Assembly: GCA_026214975.1 (NCBI GenBank)
Contig: CM047809.1
Coordinates: 128,699,470 to 128,763,469 of the forward strand
Length of the DNA: 64,000 nucleotides
Direction: 5' to 3'
Source of the DNA: Gentiana macrophylla
Taxonomy: Eukaryota; Streptophyta; Magnoliopsida; Gentianales; Gentianaceae
This document shows positions 33,171 to 44,600 of the stretch, piece by piece. The stretch's first letter is position 1, and each line of letters opens with the position of its first letter. The position numbers and the translations under genes are program-made. The notes beneath the pieces were generated by a model that ran no database searches, was not told the DNA's origin, and saw only the letters and a list, made by a program, of their open reading frames with translations.

Positions 33171-34165
33171 AGTCAAACTTCCTTACGAGTTGAGTACAAG
33201 TAGCCTAGTTCAATTACATCCCTAACCTGGTCCAAAATTCCGCATAAAAATTTTCGGTGGAACTCAATAATCAGGATCGTATTATTAGTTGCAAGTTGTG
33301 TTGTATGTATTACAATCACAATTGTTTTAAGTAGGTCTAGATTCAAATAGCAAAGCCCACATCTACATTCTACACGAAATAAGGGCATCACCTTAAGTGG
33401 CGTATAGAGGTACTTACAAATTACAAAGGTATATTGGGGGGGGTTTGGACTTTTGTAATGAGGTCTTAGGCCGCGCAAAGAGGAAGATCACCCACCAAAG
33501 TATATGTATGTGTATATGTTGACAATAATGAAAATGGGATGGTCACAACCTTATTGGAAAAGAAAAAAAAGGACTCATTCAAATTACTAAGTGAACCAAC
33601 TAGTGTTGTGTTGGTGTCATGCAGTCATGGTGTGGTTTGTTTTCTTTTCAGTTTAGACATGGAAACGAAGTCTACAATTAAATTTTTTGTTAGCTCATTA
33701 TGAGTCACGTCCCTTTATTCTCCTCATTCATTTTACTCCAAACCAACACATTCGTTACCATGACGTTGGGAATCAAACTACAAACTACAAACTTAAATTA
33801 GATGACTTGTTCTTATGGGTTTTACTTTGAGATCGACGTGCTTGCATAATTAATAAACTTGTTTAATCTTTATGCTCATAACAAGAATCAAACTCACGAC
33901 ATTGTGAAGAAATTGACGAGTCATCTTGTATATCAGGAGCCTAGAATCGACTTTTTGAAGGTTAGGGAAAAAAAAAAAATAAATATGAGAATAGTCGGTT
34001 GCCTTTCACAAACTTGGTTCTATTGTGGTGCACATGTAGATTTAAAAATATGAGAAGATTGGTGTGGTGCAAATAAGAGTCCTAATATATCCTCGAACAT
34101 GAATCGAACTAATGACTTTGTGAATAAAGTGACTCATTCTATTAGGTGAGTCAACTTATGCCACA
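33171..34165. other. Intergenic with possible SINE remnants
   Basis: On the minus strand, 33840-33960 and 34085-34165 each show a B-box-like motif ('gagtttgattcttg' and 'tagttcgattcatg') downstream of 'gatgactcgtc' or 'gactcacctaatagaatgag'. They look like two degenerate copies of one tRNA-derived SINE family. No gene supported. Confidence 0.35.
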
Positions 34166-34168
34166 GGG

Positions 34169-34340
34169 ACGCAACCCTAATGAATGAACTTTTATCTTTG
34201 ACATTTCGGCGCGCAACCCTAATCAATCAATTTTTTTCGCTATTTGGACGAGTAAACCCTAATCAATGAAATTTGATTTTGCCATTTCGGCGCACAAACC
34301 CTAATCAATGAACTTTGTTTTTTTGCCCGTTTCGGCGCCG
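34169..34340. repeat. Four ~42-bp tandem units with telo-box-like 'aaccctaa'
   Basis: Units begin 'cgcaaccctaatgaatga', 'cgcaaccctaatcaatca', 'gtaaaccctaatcaatga' and 'caaaccctaatcaatga', each followed by a T-rich stretch and 'tttcggcg' or a variant. Two units contain the full AAACCCTAA telo box, a known plant promoter element. The array lies about 380-550 bp upstream of the zinc-finger gene. Confidence 0.75.
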
Positions 34341-34720
34341 CAAGAATTTCAATAATATTTTTCCTTCTTAACTTTTCTTTGTCCTGATTGTCATTAGTCA
34401 TGAATCTCTTCTCCGTCCTTACTGTCATTAGTCATGAATCTTGTGACCGATCCTCGTAACGGATTCAGAAACCAATGACACAAAACAAAATTGAAGAAAA
34501 TATTGAAAGCACAAACCGCATGTCATTTTTTAATAGCAAAACAATATCGTTTTAATACAAAAAAAAAAAAATAAAAAAAAATTCAAAAACCCCACCTACC
34601 GCGGTCAATAGGTTTTACGATATAAGTACCCTCCAATCCCCTTACTACTACAACAACAACAACAGAAAAAAAAAAAAAAAAAGAGAGTAATCTTTATCCT
34701 GATTCTCTTCCTTTTTCCTA

Positions 34721-35554
34721 ATGTTTTTAGTTTTGTTAACAATATATACAATGATGAATGAAGGAGCATTTAAGCCTATAGGGGGTGTGTCTGAAAATGA
34801 AGAGGTGATGCAGTACTATAAGTGCCCTTACTGTCGTAAACACATTCCATCTGCAGAAGTTATCTCACACCACCAAACCAATCATAAGCATGACCCCGAG
34901 CCCCGCATTCAATACACGAATCCCCAAATGATACCAATACCATCACCTCCTTATGGCTTAGCACCACCCAATCTAGCACAAGTCCAGCCCCTCCTTCAAT
35001 ACACAAACCCCCAGATGATGCCACCATCGTTTCGGATTGTGCTTGCACAAGAGCCGCCGCCTCCGCGCATTCAGTCCACCACAAATGCCCACATGAAACC
35101 AACCCCACCTCTCCATGGCTCGGTACCCAATACAGCAGCACAAGAGCAGCCGTTCATTCAATCTCTTTATGGCTTAGCACCCAATCCAGAACAAATGGCG
35201 GTTCATTCTTCAGGGGAAAGTTCATCACGCAAAATCACGTCTAATAACAATTCCAATAAGCAAACGGCCAGGTTCAGGTATCGCCCATATCCGAGGCATG
35301 AGAAACCTAACCATGTTCCACCTCCTTTTGATTTGAATGTTGTCTATCTGGGCATACCTTTGTCTATGGAGCGAACTGGTCCCCCCATGTTGGATGCTCG
35401 TAGAGAAAACATGTCAGTTGGTGATGGTCCGCCCGTGTCGGATGCTCATAGAGAAAACAGGCCACTTGGTGATGATATACGCGGATCATCTACCGTTCGC
35501 CAGCCTGGAAGTGAGATTGAGAATGGGAATACGGATTTGAATTTTAATCTGTAG
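34721..35554 (+). CDS. C2H2 zinc-finger protein with EAR-like C-terminus
   Basis: Single exon, 277 residues from the first ATG; a second start at 34751 (MMNEGAFKPI) is equally plausible because the first ten residues are hydrophobic and atypical. One classical C2H2 finger at residues 35-55 (C-x2-C-x12-H-x3-H, CPYCRKHIPSAE...). The middle is proline- and glutamine-rich and internally repetitive (two QYTNPQM, two YGLAP blocks), consistent with a disordered region. A basic patch follows (RFRYRPYPRHEK). Two DLN motifs are present: PFDLNVV at 202-208 and the extreme C-terminal DLNFNL, an EAR-like repression motif with phenylalanine in the middle position. Likely a transcriptional repressor or adaptor in the nucleus; targets unknown. 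A TATA-like 'cgatataagt' lies about 100 bp upstream. Confidence 0.8.
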   Translation: MFLVLLTIYTMMNEGAFKPIGGVSENEEVMQYYKCPYCRKHIPSAEVISHHQTNHKHDPEPRIQYTNPQMIPIPSPPYGLAPPNLAQVQPLLQYTNPQMMPPSFRIVLAQEPPPPRIQSTTNAHMKPTPPLHGSVPNTAAQEQPFIQSLYGLAPNPEQMAVHSSGESSSRKITSNNNSNKQTARFRYRPYPRHEKPNHVPPPFDLNVVYLGIPLSMERTGPPMLDARRENMSVGDGPPVSDAHRENRPLGDDIRGSSTVRQPGSEIENGNTDLNFNL

Positions 35555-36017
35555 TTCACATCAGTTTTATTTGTTTTGTTTTCCCTTTTTGTTTTTGCTT
35601 GTTTTTCAATTTGTATTGTCAGTTGTCAAAAGATTAGTAATCCTATGAAATCAATACAAGGTCATTTTGATTAGCTGTTCTTCATCTGGTTTGACTCAAT
35701 TATCTACATATTTTCGTTACCAAATCAAAACTATATGCTACGGTTTGTGAAATCGATGCAGTCATGTCTCCAGTGACCCTATTTCAACATTGGGTGCTTT
35801 AGAAACAAAGAAAATACACATTAAAACACCTGTGTTGTGTTTTGAGTGTGGTGCCACAAAAGACGCCCCTCGATATTGACAAACACATACAGGCACTAAA
35901 ATTACAAGTATTATATATAAGCTTGATGATAACATTTTGTACAAGAAGACAAACAAATACAGGTAGGTAAATATAACACTGCTTACTGCTAGTGCTAGTT
36001 TTCAACATCAATGGCAC
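35555..36017. other. Convergent 3' regions
   Basis: 3' ends of the zinc-finger gene (plus) and the SOUL gene (minus). Contains one short 'agtgtggtgccac' copy of the GTGGTGCC repeat near 35848. Confidence 0.5.
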
Positions 36018-38048
36018 TTAGTAAACAGCAACAAGACTGGACTTACAGCCATTTTCAACCGATCCATCAACATCCACCCAGACTTCATTCAAACGACCAA
36101 CAAATTTCAAAGGCGAATTATACTGAGCAATCGAGTAAGCATAATCACTACTAGCAGAAGTCGAATTAGCCCATTCAGACCGGCTTAAGCTAACTGCTAA
36201 TCTCTCGGCTTCTTTTACGATATTCTCATCCCGAGCAAAACCCGAGAACTTCCTAACCGCAATACAGTGACTGGTCCAACGTATAGGCACAAGACTCAGT
36301 TCAGGAAGAGGAAGTGGTGGGGTGGCTTGAAACTTAGGAGGTAAATACAATCTCACATAATAAGCTGATGAATGTAGTGGTCCAGCATTTGGGACAATGC
36401 TTGTTAAGAAAGGCCAAGTTAACGGGATTCGAGATGAGTTCAGATTTGCACCTTCTGCAAACTGAAATAACCTGTGTGTCACACAATCATCATCAAGAAA
36501 CTGTATTTCGGTTCATCTTTACGAGTAACAAAATGAAATCAATAACAACACCATCTGTAGGTTATTGTCTGTACAAGCTTTCATGACTGATAATCATATT
36601 TTATGAGCTAACTGAGTGATGAATTGATCTCAAACATAAGAACTGAACAAGTGAATAAATAAGCAACAGACACAGAACACAAATTTAAAGTGGATGAATC
36701 AAAGTGATGGTATATTAATAGTCAATTAGACATATGGAATGCAGTACGCAATAGGCACTATGCTGAAATGAAAACCAAACTTTAACAACATAAACAGAAT
36801 TAGGCACGTGTTAAACGCAGCATGGCTGATCAATGTGGCACCACACTACGGGCTAGGTTCGACTTGTTAGAGGTCGAAAATGGACAATCGACCTCTACAA
36901 AGTCGAATGTTAAGCTTATATCTGACCAGGAGCGTCCCTGTCCAAATTTAGGCTCGGGGCCAAAAAAAAATTTAGGCCCTCGCCCTTCGAAAAAAACAGT
37001 AACCAAAATATATATAAAAAAATAAAACAAAAAAACTGCGTGTGATAGTCATGGGTTTGGAAGGAAACCAAAATATATATAAAAAAATAAAACAAAAAAA
37101 CTGCGTGTAATAGTCATGGGTTTGGAAGGAAAAAAACCTACTTATTTGGCTCTCCAGTTCTAGTTTAAAAACAAAAATTATTATACTTGCAAGATTCAAA
37201 AACCAAGTCTCATATACAAAGATACTTTTGTGCTTAACCATTAAGTGTAATGCATTCTTATTTATATAAATACGATATATATATAATATTAGGTCAAAAA
37301 TTTAGTGTGGTAGCCTTAAATTTATTGATTTTGGGAGGCCGGGCCATGGCTCTGGCTTCTACAGGGGCGCCCCTATATCTGACTTTCTAGGGGTCAAATG
37401 TCAAAGACACCACAACTGATCAAAAGTACAGAGGTCAGAAGTCAAAAGTACACATTCGACCTTCGCAAAGTTCATATTCGACATTCTCGAGGTCGAATGC
37501 CTCCGTAGAGCTTTGAAAGTAGATAAGGAGTGGTGCCTTTTAACAACTTGATAGAATCATTGGTCAGAATGATCTAACTTAGCAGCTTTTCAAATAAAAA
37601 ATGGAACCAATCCGAACCCAAACAAAAGACCAGCCCAAAAATCAATTCCAAAAGTCAGCTCCAACAAGATCACAAGAAGATAATAGTTCCCAGGTAATCA
37701 AAGACTACATCAAGCAAAAACATTAGCTTATACAAACCGTTTCTTGAAGATCAAAACAAAAGAATAAAAAAAAAAAAAGCAAAAAGAAAGACTATTGTGA
37801 CAACAGAAATGGAGAGAAAATGCTTTATAGAGAAAAAGGTACCTGTGATAGCCATCTTTAGTGGCTTTTTCAAAGGAAATTTCATGGGCTGGTGCAGTCA
37901 TCCAAACGGATTCTCTGTACAATCTGACTTCGAAATCTGATTCTGAGTGCGTCACTGTGTATTGGGGCGATTCTGCGGCCTTGATTCGGTTTAGCAGATT
38001 AAATACAGCAAAAACTATCAGCCAAAGCAAGAAAGTTGGCTTTTCCAT
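36018..38048 (-). CDS. SOUL heme-binding family protein, two exons
   Basis: Exons 38048-37843 and 36471-36018; the AG|G split codon restores Arg and the model gives 219 residues. Signal peptide at about 1-24 (FLLWLIVFAVFNLLNRIKA), then the SOUL domain to near the C-terminus: YTVTHSESDFEVRLYRESVW, FEKATKDGYHR, then LFQFAEGANLNSSRIPLTWP, PLHSSAYYVRLYLPPKFQ, VAVRKF-like CIAVRKFSGFA, and the end GRLNEVWVDVDG. Plant members bind heme or other tetrapyrroles in vitro; the signal peptide points to the secretory route rather than the cytosol. The 1371-bp intron (36472-37842) carries an hAT-type MITE inside another repeat. Same strand as the G-patch gene 632 bp upstream of its start. Confidence 0.88.
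36822..37540. repeat. GTGGTGCC-type dispersed repeat interrupted by the MITE
   Basis: Left part 'tgtggcaccacac...gaggtcgaaaatgg...aaagtcgaatgt', right part 'cattcgaccttcgcaaag...gaggtcgaatgc...ggagtggtgcctttt'. Similar blocks are at 35848, 40540-40635 and 43150-43490. GTGGTGCC/GGCACCAC near both ends suggests a terminal inverted repeat family. Confidence 0.6.
36919..37383. mobile_element. hAT-type MITE, 449 bp, with 8-bp TSD
   Basis: Element 36927-37375 flanked by tatctgac at 36919-36926 and 37376-37383. Ends read CAGGAGCGTCCCTGT at the left and, in reverse complement, TAGGGGCGCCCCTGT at the right. It contains a near-perfect 65-bp tandem duplication at 37001-37065 and 37066-37130. It sits in the SOUL gene intron and splits an older GTGGTGCC-type repeat. 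Confidence 0.82.
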
Positions 38049-38679
38049 CTTTTTAGCGTTATGAGTGTTGGAACCTGGAAGTTGGAAACGACTCTCTGAC
38101 GGTGTACCGGTAATTTGGGCTAATTTGTTCTCTCCTTTATTTGTGTTCTTACTATACATATCACACGTAATCAATATTTTAAATGTCGATTTTTTCACTT
38201 AACAAATTGAGCTTTCAAAATTCAAACGTTATAATTAACTTTTTAAAAACTCGGTTTTCAACTATATATCGATTTTATGAACATCGATTATGTGTTGTTC
38301 TTGCAGTTGGTACGTGACTGACTTAGGGTCAAATTGTGTTTTGACTAAACAATCGACTTTCAAGATAGTCTATTAGTAATAATAATAATAATAGATCTTT
38401 AAGAAGTCCATTGTGTTAAACATTTCTACCCTTAGAAATATCACAATTTCATTAAAAGTCTGCTAAAAGAGCAGAGACAATACAAGGCATTTGGATGTTG
38501 AATAATGCAATATGCTAAATCTGGTCCTTTTACTTTTGTAGTGTGCTTGATTAGTCCATGTCTTTTGCACTCATCATTTCTCATCAGACAATAATCTAAT
38601 TGTTACCTACTACTATCTTAAGCTTATGAGTTATGATCTATGTTAAGTTTGCTTCCTTTTATTTTTTATTTTTTATTTT
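38049..38679. other. Spacer between SOUL and G-patch genes
   Basis: Promoter side of the SOUL gene and 3' flank of the G-patch gene. No additional gene seen. Confidence 0.5.
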
Positions 38680-41600
38680 TTATCTACTAATTGAGTAGAA
38701 TCCCTTTCTTTTGCCTCCATCATCCCAACCCAACCCGGCATTTCCATTGTTTCCGGTGGCTTGTAATGGCTCCAACAAACCATTGGTACCGCTCCTACCC
38801 AGTGCCTCCCCCTGTAAAGCATGAAAACACTCTACTTGTAACTACATGATTCTTGTAGTTTTACCATGTCATTTTTGATCCTTATACATTTAATATTTAC
38901 ACACATGACCCTGTACTTCATGGGTTTCTTCTCATTTTAAGATGATATGTTTTACCTCTTTCCAGCCCATGTTCTGTAGAAGCCTTCGTGCGTAGCTACC
39001 AGAGCCAAACGACATATTCAATGATTCTGCAGCAGCAGCCGCCACCTCGGGGTTTGCATCAGTCGTCGAACAAGGAGATGATGACTCAGCAGCATCGTAA
39101 GGTTTCTTTTGTCCAGGACCTATGCCAAAACCACCGTGGAAAGCCCGCCTCTCAGCAGCTCTATCTCTGTATGCAGTGCTTTTATCCTAAACACGAGAAA
39201 CGGTAGCATTGCGAGGAATCAGATGTTGTATATTTAAAAGCATTCAGTAATAGCTCAACTAAACCCTAAGCAGTTTGAAGCAACTAGTTAGCAGCTTGTG
39301 AATCTAGGGGTGTAAACGATCTGAGCCGCTCACAAGCAGCTCGATGCTCGGCTTGTGAAATGCTTGCTCTCGTATGATTTATCCGAACTTGAGCATTTTA
39401 AAGCTTGTTCACCTTGTTGGATGCACACGTATGGTTCGATGAGATAACTGCTTCCGTGTGAACACTTTGCCCATCATGTTCCGGAAATGGCTGCATTTCT
39501 GTACTAACCGACAGCTCCGGGTATCCCCAACCACCAGTTGGATTAGAAGAATCATAAACCGATAACGATTCTAAATAACGTCTGCTTGGTCTCTTCAATC
39601 TATATATCTGGCCTGCGTAAAATGAACAAATTAAGCAATTGACTAATTTACACATAATGAGTAAGACACAACTTGTACTTGATAACAAAAGAAAGTGACT
39701 AATAGCAAAACCTGATTTAACTCGAACTAGATCAGCATGAACTTCACAAACCGGAGAAGTTTTCAGACGAGTGCCACGTGAAGGTAGCGACGGATGCAGC
39801 TTGCTGGAGTGTTTCACTAGCCGCCCTGTCACCCTTGCCTCGTGACCCGTACCATCTTTTACGAGGATCCCGGGGACAAGTTCCCAATCCCATAAATCAA
39901 GAATATGGAAACCAGAAACAGATGCTGCTTCATTTGGTTGACTAACTTGGCCATATTGTGCTTTCCAGTTTTCTTCTTCCAATGAGGTACCTAACCACAA
40001 TAATATTTCAGTAGGATGAGGTTTAGTACTAGGGGCGTAAACGATGTGAATCGAATCTCACATTTGCATATCCAGTTGAGCAACCATTCAAAACAACGAT
40101 GCTCGAGCTCGGCTCGAGTTCGTTCGAGCATGGGAGAAAGTGCTTGAGATCAGCTCGATTAAGTTTTCATCATGCTCGAATTCGGCTCGGTTATATTCGA
40201 CAAAATTTTGAGCACTTTGAAGCTCGGAAAATGTGTTAAGCTTCAAAGTGCTCGAGTTTGGCTCGTCAAAAAAATACAAAACAATATATATTTTTTTAAT
40301 ATAATTTAAAAATGCTCGATAAAAATCGTGAACATTTCGAGTCAAGCATTCAAGTGTTCCAGTTCAACTCGTTAGCTTTGATGAACTACTCGAGTTTGGC
40401 TCGAGATTGATTATATCATATTTGAGCAAGCATTTCATGAGCCGAGCGTTGAGCTGCTCGTGGAAGGCTCGGCTCATATTACACCCTTAGGCTTACTAAT
40501 GCGTATTTAGTGGCACAAAACCTAATCTATCGTTGTGGCACCATAGTAACAGTCGACTTTTCACTGTCGGATTTAAATCTGAGAATCAACTTTCCACCGG
40601 TTGATTGATTTCAGTGTGGTGCCATTACAGGCGCCCGTTTAGGAGCAAGTAAAGACTACTAGAAACATGTATTGTCGGTATCCATAGAAAGACTGTAATG
40701 GGGTGTAATCGAGCCAAACCGAGTCGATAATCTCTAGGGCGCGAGCTCAAGCTCGACTAAAAAGAATCAGGCTCGAAACATGGCTCGAGTTCAATCGGAT
40801 CATAAAAAGGTAAAATCAAACTCGACTCGTTAAGAATTCGATATAACTCGACTCGACTTGTAAGCTCGGTTACTTTTTTATAATTCATGTGATCTGTAAA
40901 AAAATATGACAAGATCAAGCTTGACTTGTCTAATACTCGACTCGATTAATATTTAATTATTTATACAATAATATATTAAATATATTTTTTTTTGAGAACA
41001 TATTAAATTATATTTAGTTATTTATATACTTGATCAGCGTCATTCCGATTTGAAACAGTGAAACCGTTAGTTCTGCCCAGAAATCCATTCACCTTCTTCA
41101 AGCTCGATAAGAAACCCAAACAAAGATTATTTTAATCCATTTCAATGGCACTTAAAGCTCTCTTCTTTTCTATCATTTTGGCACTCATTATTTCCACTCT
41201 CTCCGCCCCCTCTCAACATCCCCGCCGCCAAAACCGCCGCAAGATTCCGGAGAATCCATCAATCCCAACTAACGTCAAGATATCAAGAACTTCATCCTCC
41301 ATTTCAAACCCCTTTCTTCCTCCCACTTTACACACATCAACATCTTTCGGTTTCGATTTCAACTACTACAACATTCCAAGAAGTCAATTATTCTTACCGG
41401 GCCGTGGCGGAGGGGAATGGGTTTACTTGCACAGCAGTATCGGTGTATCTGCCATGCACATGCAGCTCCTCTACAACAATAAGGTCGTAATTTTCGACAG
41501 GACCGATTTCGGCCAATCAAATCTTTCACTCCCAGCTGGCGAATGCCGTTACAACGACGAGGCAATCGAAATCGACTGCACAGCTCACTCAATTCTCTAC

Positions 41601-44600
41601 GACGTTCACACCAACACATTTCGACCACTTATGGTTCGAACCGATGTTTGGTGTTCCTCTGGTTCGACTAACTCGAATGGTTCTTTGATTCAAACCGGCG
41701 GTTACTATGATGGTGAGAAAAAGATACGAGTATTCAATCCTTGTGACGATGATAATTGCGATTGGATTGAACTTGAGGAAAATTTGACTGTACGACGGTG
41801 GTATTCATCGAATCAAATTCTACCAGATGGGCGAATCATAATTGTGGGTGGGAGAAAGTCTTTCAGTTACGAATTTTTCCCTCGGGAAATGAGAAATCCA
41901 GTGGTTTATGACTTTGAATTCTTGATGGAAACGACGGACTCAAATGAAGAGAACAATCTTTATCCCTTCTTGCATCTTTTACCCGATGGGAATTTATTCG
42001 TATTCGCAAATAACTGGTCTATCTTGTTTGATTACCTGAATAACAAGATTGTAAAAGAGTTTCCTGTGATGCCCGGAGACAAAAGATCATACCCAGCTAC
42101 GGGGTCGTCGGTTTTGCTGCCATTGCGGTTGACGGGTGGGAGTATAATAACACAGTGGCCGGAGGTGGAGGTGGAGGTGTTGATATGTGGTGGTGCAAAG
42201 GGTGGAGCTTATCTCAAGGCATTGGCGCAAGTATACGTGGCTGCTTCTAAGACGTGTGGTCGTTTGAAGTTGACAGACCCGGAACCCCGATGGGTTATGG
42301 AAGAAATGCCTATGAATCGGGTCATGTCAGATATGCTTTTATTACCCACCGGTGATGTTCTGATTATCAATGGAGCAGCCAGCGGAACAGCTGGATGGGA
42401 ATGCGCTGAAAACCCGGTTTTTCACCCGGTTTTATACAGAACCATGGATCCAAACCCGACCCAAAGATTCGATGTCCTCAATCCCAGTAAAATTCCAAGG
42501 TTGTACCACTCTTCCGCGATTCTATTGCCAGATGGCAGGATTTTAGTGGGAGGAAGTAACCCACACGTAAGATACAATTTTACCGGAGTAAAATATCCCA
42601 CTGATCTAAGTCTTGAAGCCTTTAGTCCACCCTACTTGGCCTCACAAATATCACATCTCCGACCTTCGATATTAGCTGTGGAGGGCTCACATGGTGGTGC
42701 CATTATAAGCTACGGTCAGGAATTTTCAATCACATTCACCGTGGAACCTTTTTTTTATCCGTCATCGGAGGAAGGGTACATGGTAACTATGGTTGCCCCA
42801 TCGTTTACAACGCACTCTTTCGCTATGAATCAACGGCTTATGTTGTTGCACATTGTATTTTTACAGCAGCTTTCTCCAGTGGCGGGTAAAGTTACGGCGT
42901 GTGCCCCCACTACACAAAATATTGCACCTCCGGGGTATTATCTAGTGTTTCTCGTCCACCGTGGTGTACCATCTCATAGTGTTTGGATCAAAATAAAGTG
43001 ACATTGGTTTCCCCCCCTCTGTTGGGAGGTACTATTTGTATTCTGCTGCAGACGATTTAGATTTGTACGATATGTTTGTAGTGTAGCTATTTGTGAGATA
43101 TCATCGTGAAACAAATAAATATTTGGGTTGCAATAAAAATATATGATGTGGCGGTTGTTAAAGGCATCACAACGAGAATCTTCTTTCAGAGGACCACAGT
43201 GACATTCGACCTCGTGAAAGTCGAATCTAAGCTCAACTTTTGGCTGTGAAGAGGTCGAATGTCCATTTTCGACCTCTGTAAAGTTGAAAGTGTGGTGATT
43301 AAAGGCACCACACCTGATATAATTTTGGAGTCCTACGGTGGCACATGGCCTCTAGAAAGTCGAATCTAAGCTCAACATTCGACTTTATAGAGGTCAAATG
43401 CCTATTTTTTTTACCTCTGTAAAGTCAAACCTAGCTCAAGCCTCAAAGTGTGGTGCCACGGTAGATCAGCAGACGTGGTGCCTTTAACAAGCGCTATAAT
43501 TACAAACCTACCTTGATCAGCAACATTCCCATTTGAAACAATCAAACTGTTGTTCTCCTCTGAAATCCATTCACCTTCTTCAAGCTCATGATTCCCGGTA
43601 TCTCCTGCAAATTCAACATGAATAAAGACCTTTTCTATGTGCTTCAAGGTGAAAACTCCAATTCAAACAGGCAAGAAAAAACGGAACAGACCATCTGCAG
43701 TGGCATCTACGGTATTCTTATCATAGCTTTCTGTTGTTTGCAACAAATCATCAGAAATGCGGCTGACGGGGTGGCGTGGATAATTAGATAGAAAAAGCTC
43801 GATAAGAGTATCTTCAAGCCTGAAAAAAATGTATGCCAAGTTAGTCTCATCTAGAACTCTAGAAGATAAAGGAACTTAAAGTGTAAAAACGAAAACTGCA
43901 TCAATTCTTTAGCACACCATTCTGATGTTGGAGATGGCTCTTCAATTTGACGATTCTCGAGACGCTCCAGGTCAGCTGCTTAGACATCACATCAGCCAGT
44001 TAATGAAAACAATTTACTCTCATTTTTCAATCATCTACAAAACATTTAAGAAAGAAACTTAAGAAAGAATACACAGGAAAGCTCAAACAAAAGTAACATT
44101 GAAATGCCAGTCTTCCGCAAAAGAGTATACCAAATTATGTGTAACAGGCTTACAACCGATAAGGTCATACGGTGTTACGAGTTAGTATACACTCTGTGTT
44201 TAAATAAAGGGGGCAATGTAAATCCAGTGACAAAGTCAGCTGCATTTAGACACACCGAAACATACACATCGGTAAACTCGCTCATTAGGCTCATTCTTCA
44301 CAATCAATAGGAGACGATAGTTCTCCAAGGAGTTTTATACATTTTGATTAACATGCTTCCGGACAACAAATTACACTGATTCACCCCAAACCGTAAGAAG
44401 AGTTCCTCAACTACATAATACTACATTAATTTCTTTGTGGACATCACCATCCCATTTATAGCTAGCACGGTAAAACTGATAAAAGCATCGAAATTTGTAG
44501 ACTGAATAAGGTTTTACATTTTTTACATTCAGGCTTCAGCATGCATTATAATACAAAAAGACTAACTCAGGGTTCAGAAAATAAAATCATACTGACCTGT

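Noticed and set aside
38988..39206. 72-codon plus-strand open stretch
   Set aside because: Antisense to exon 9 of the G-patch gene, which carries the conserved G-patch sequence.
40088..40345. 85-codon minus-strand open stretch
   Set aside because: Lies entirely inside the hAT-like MITE.
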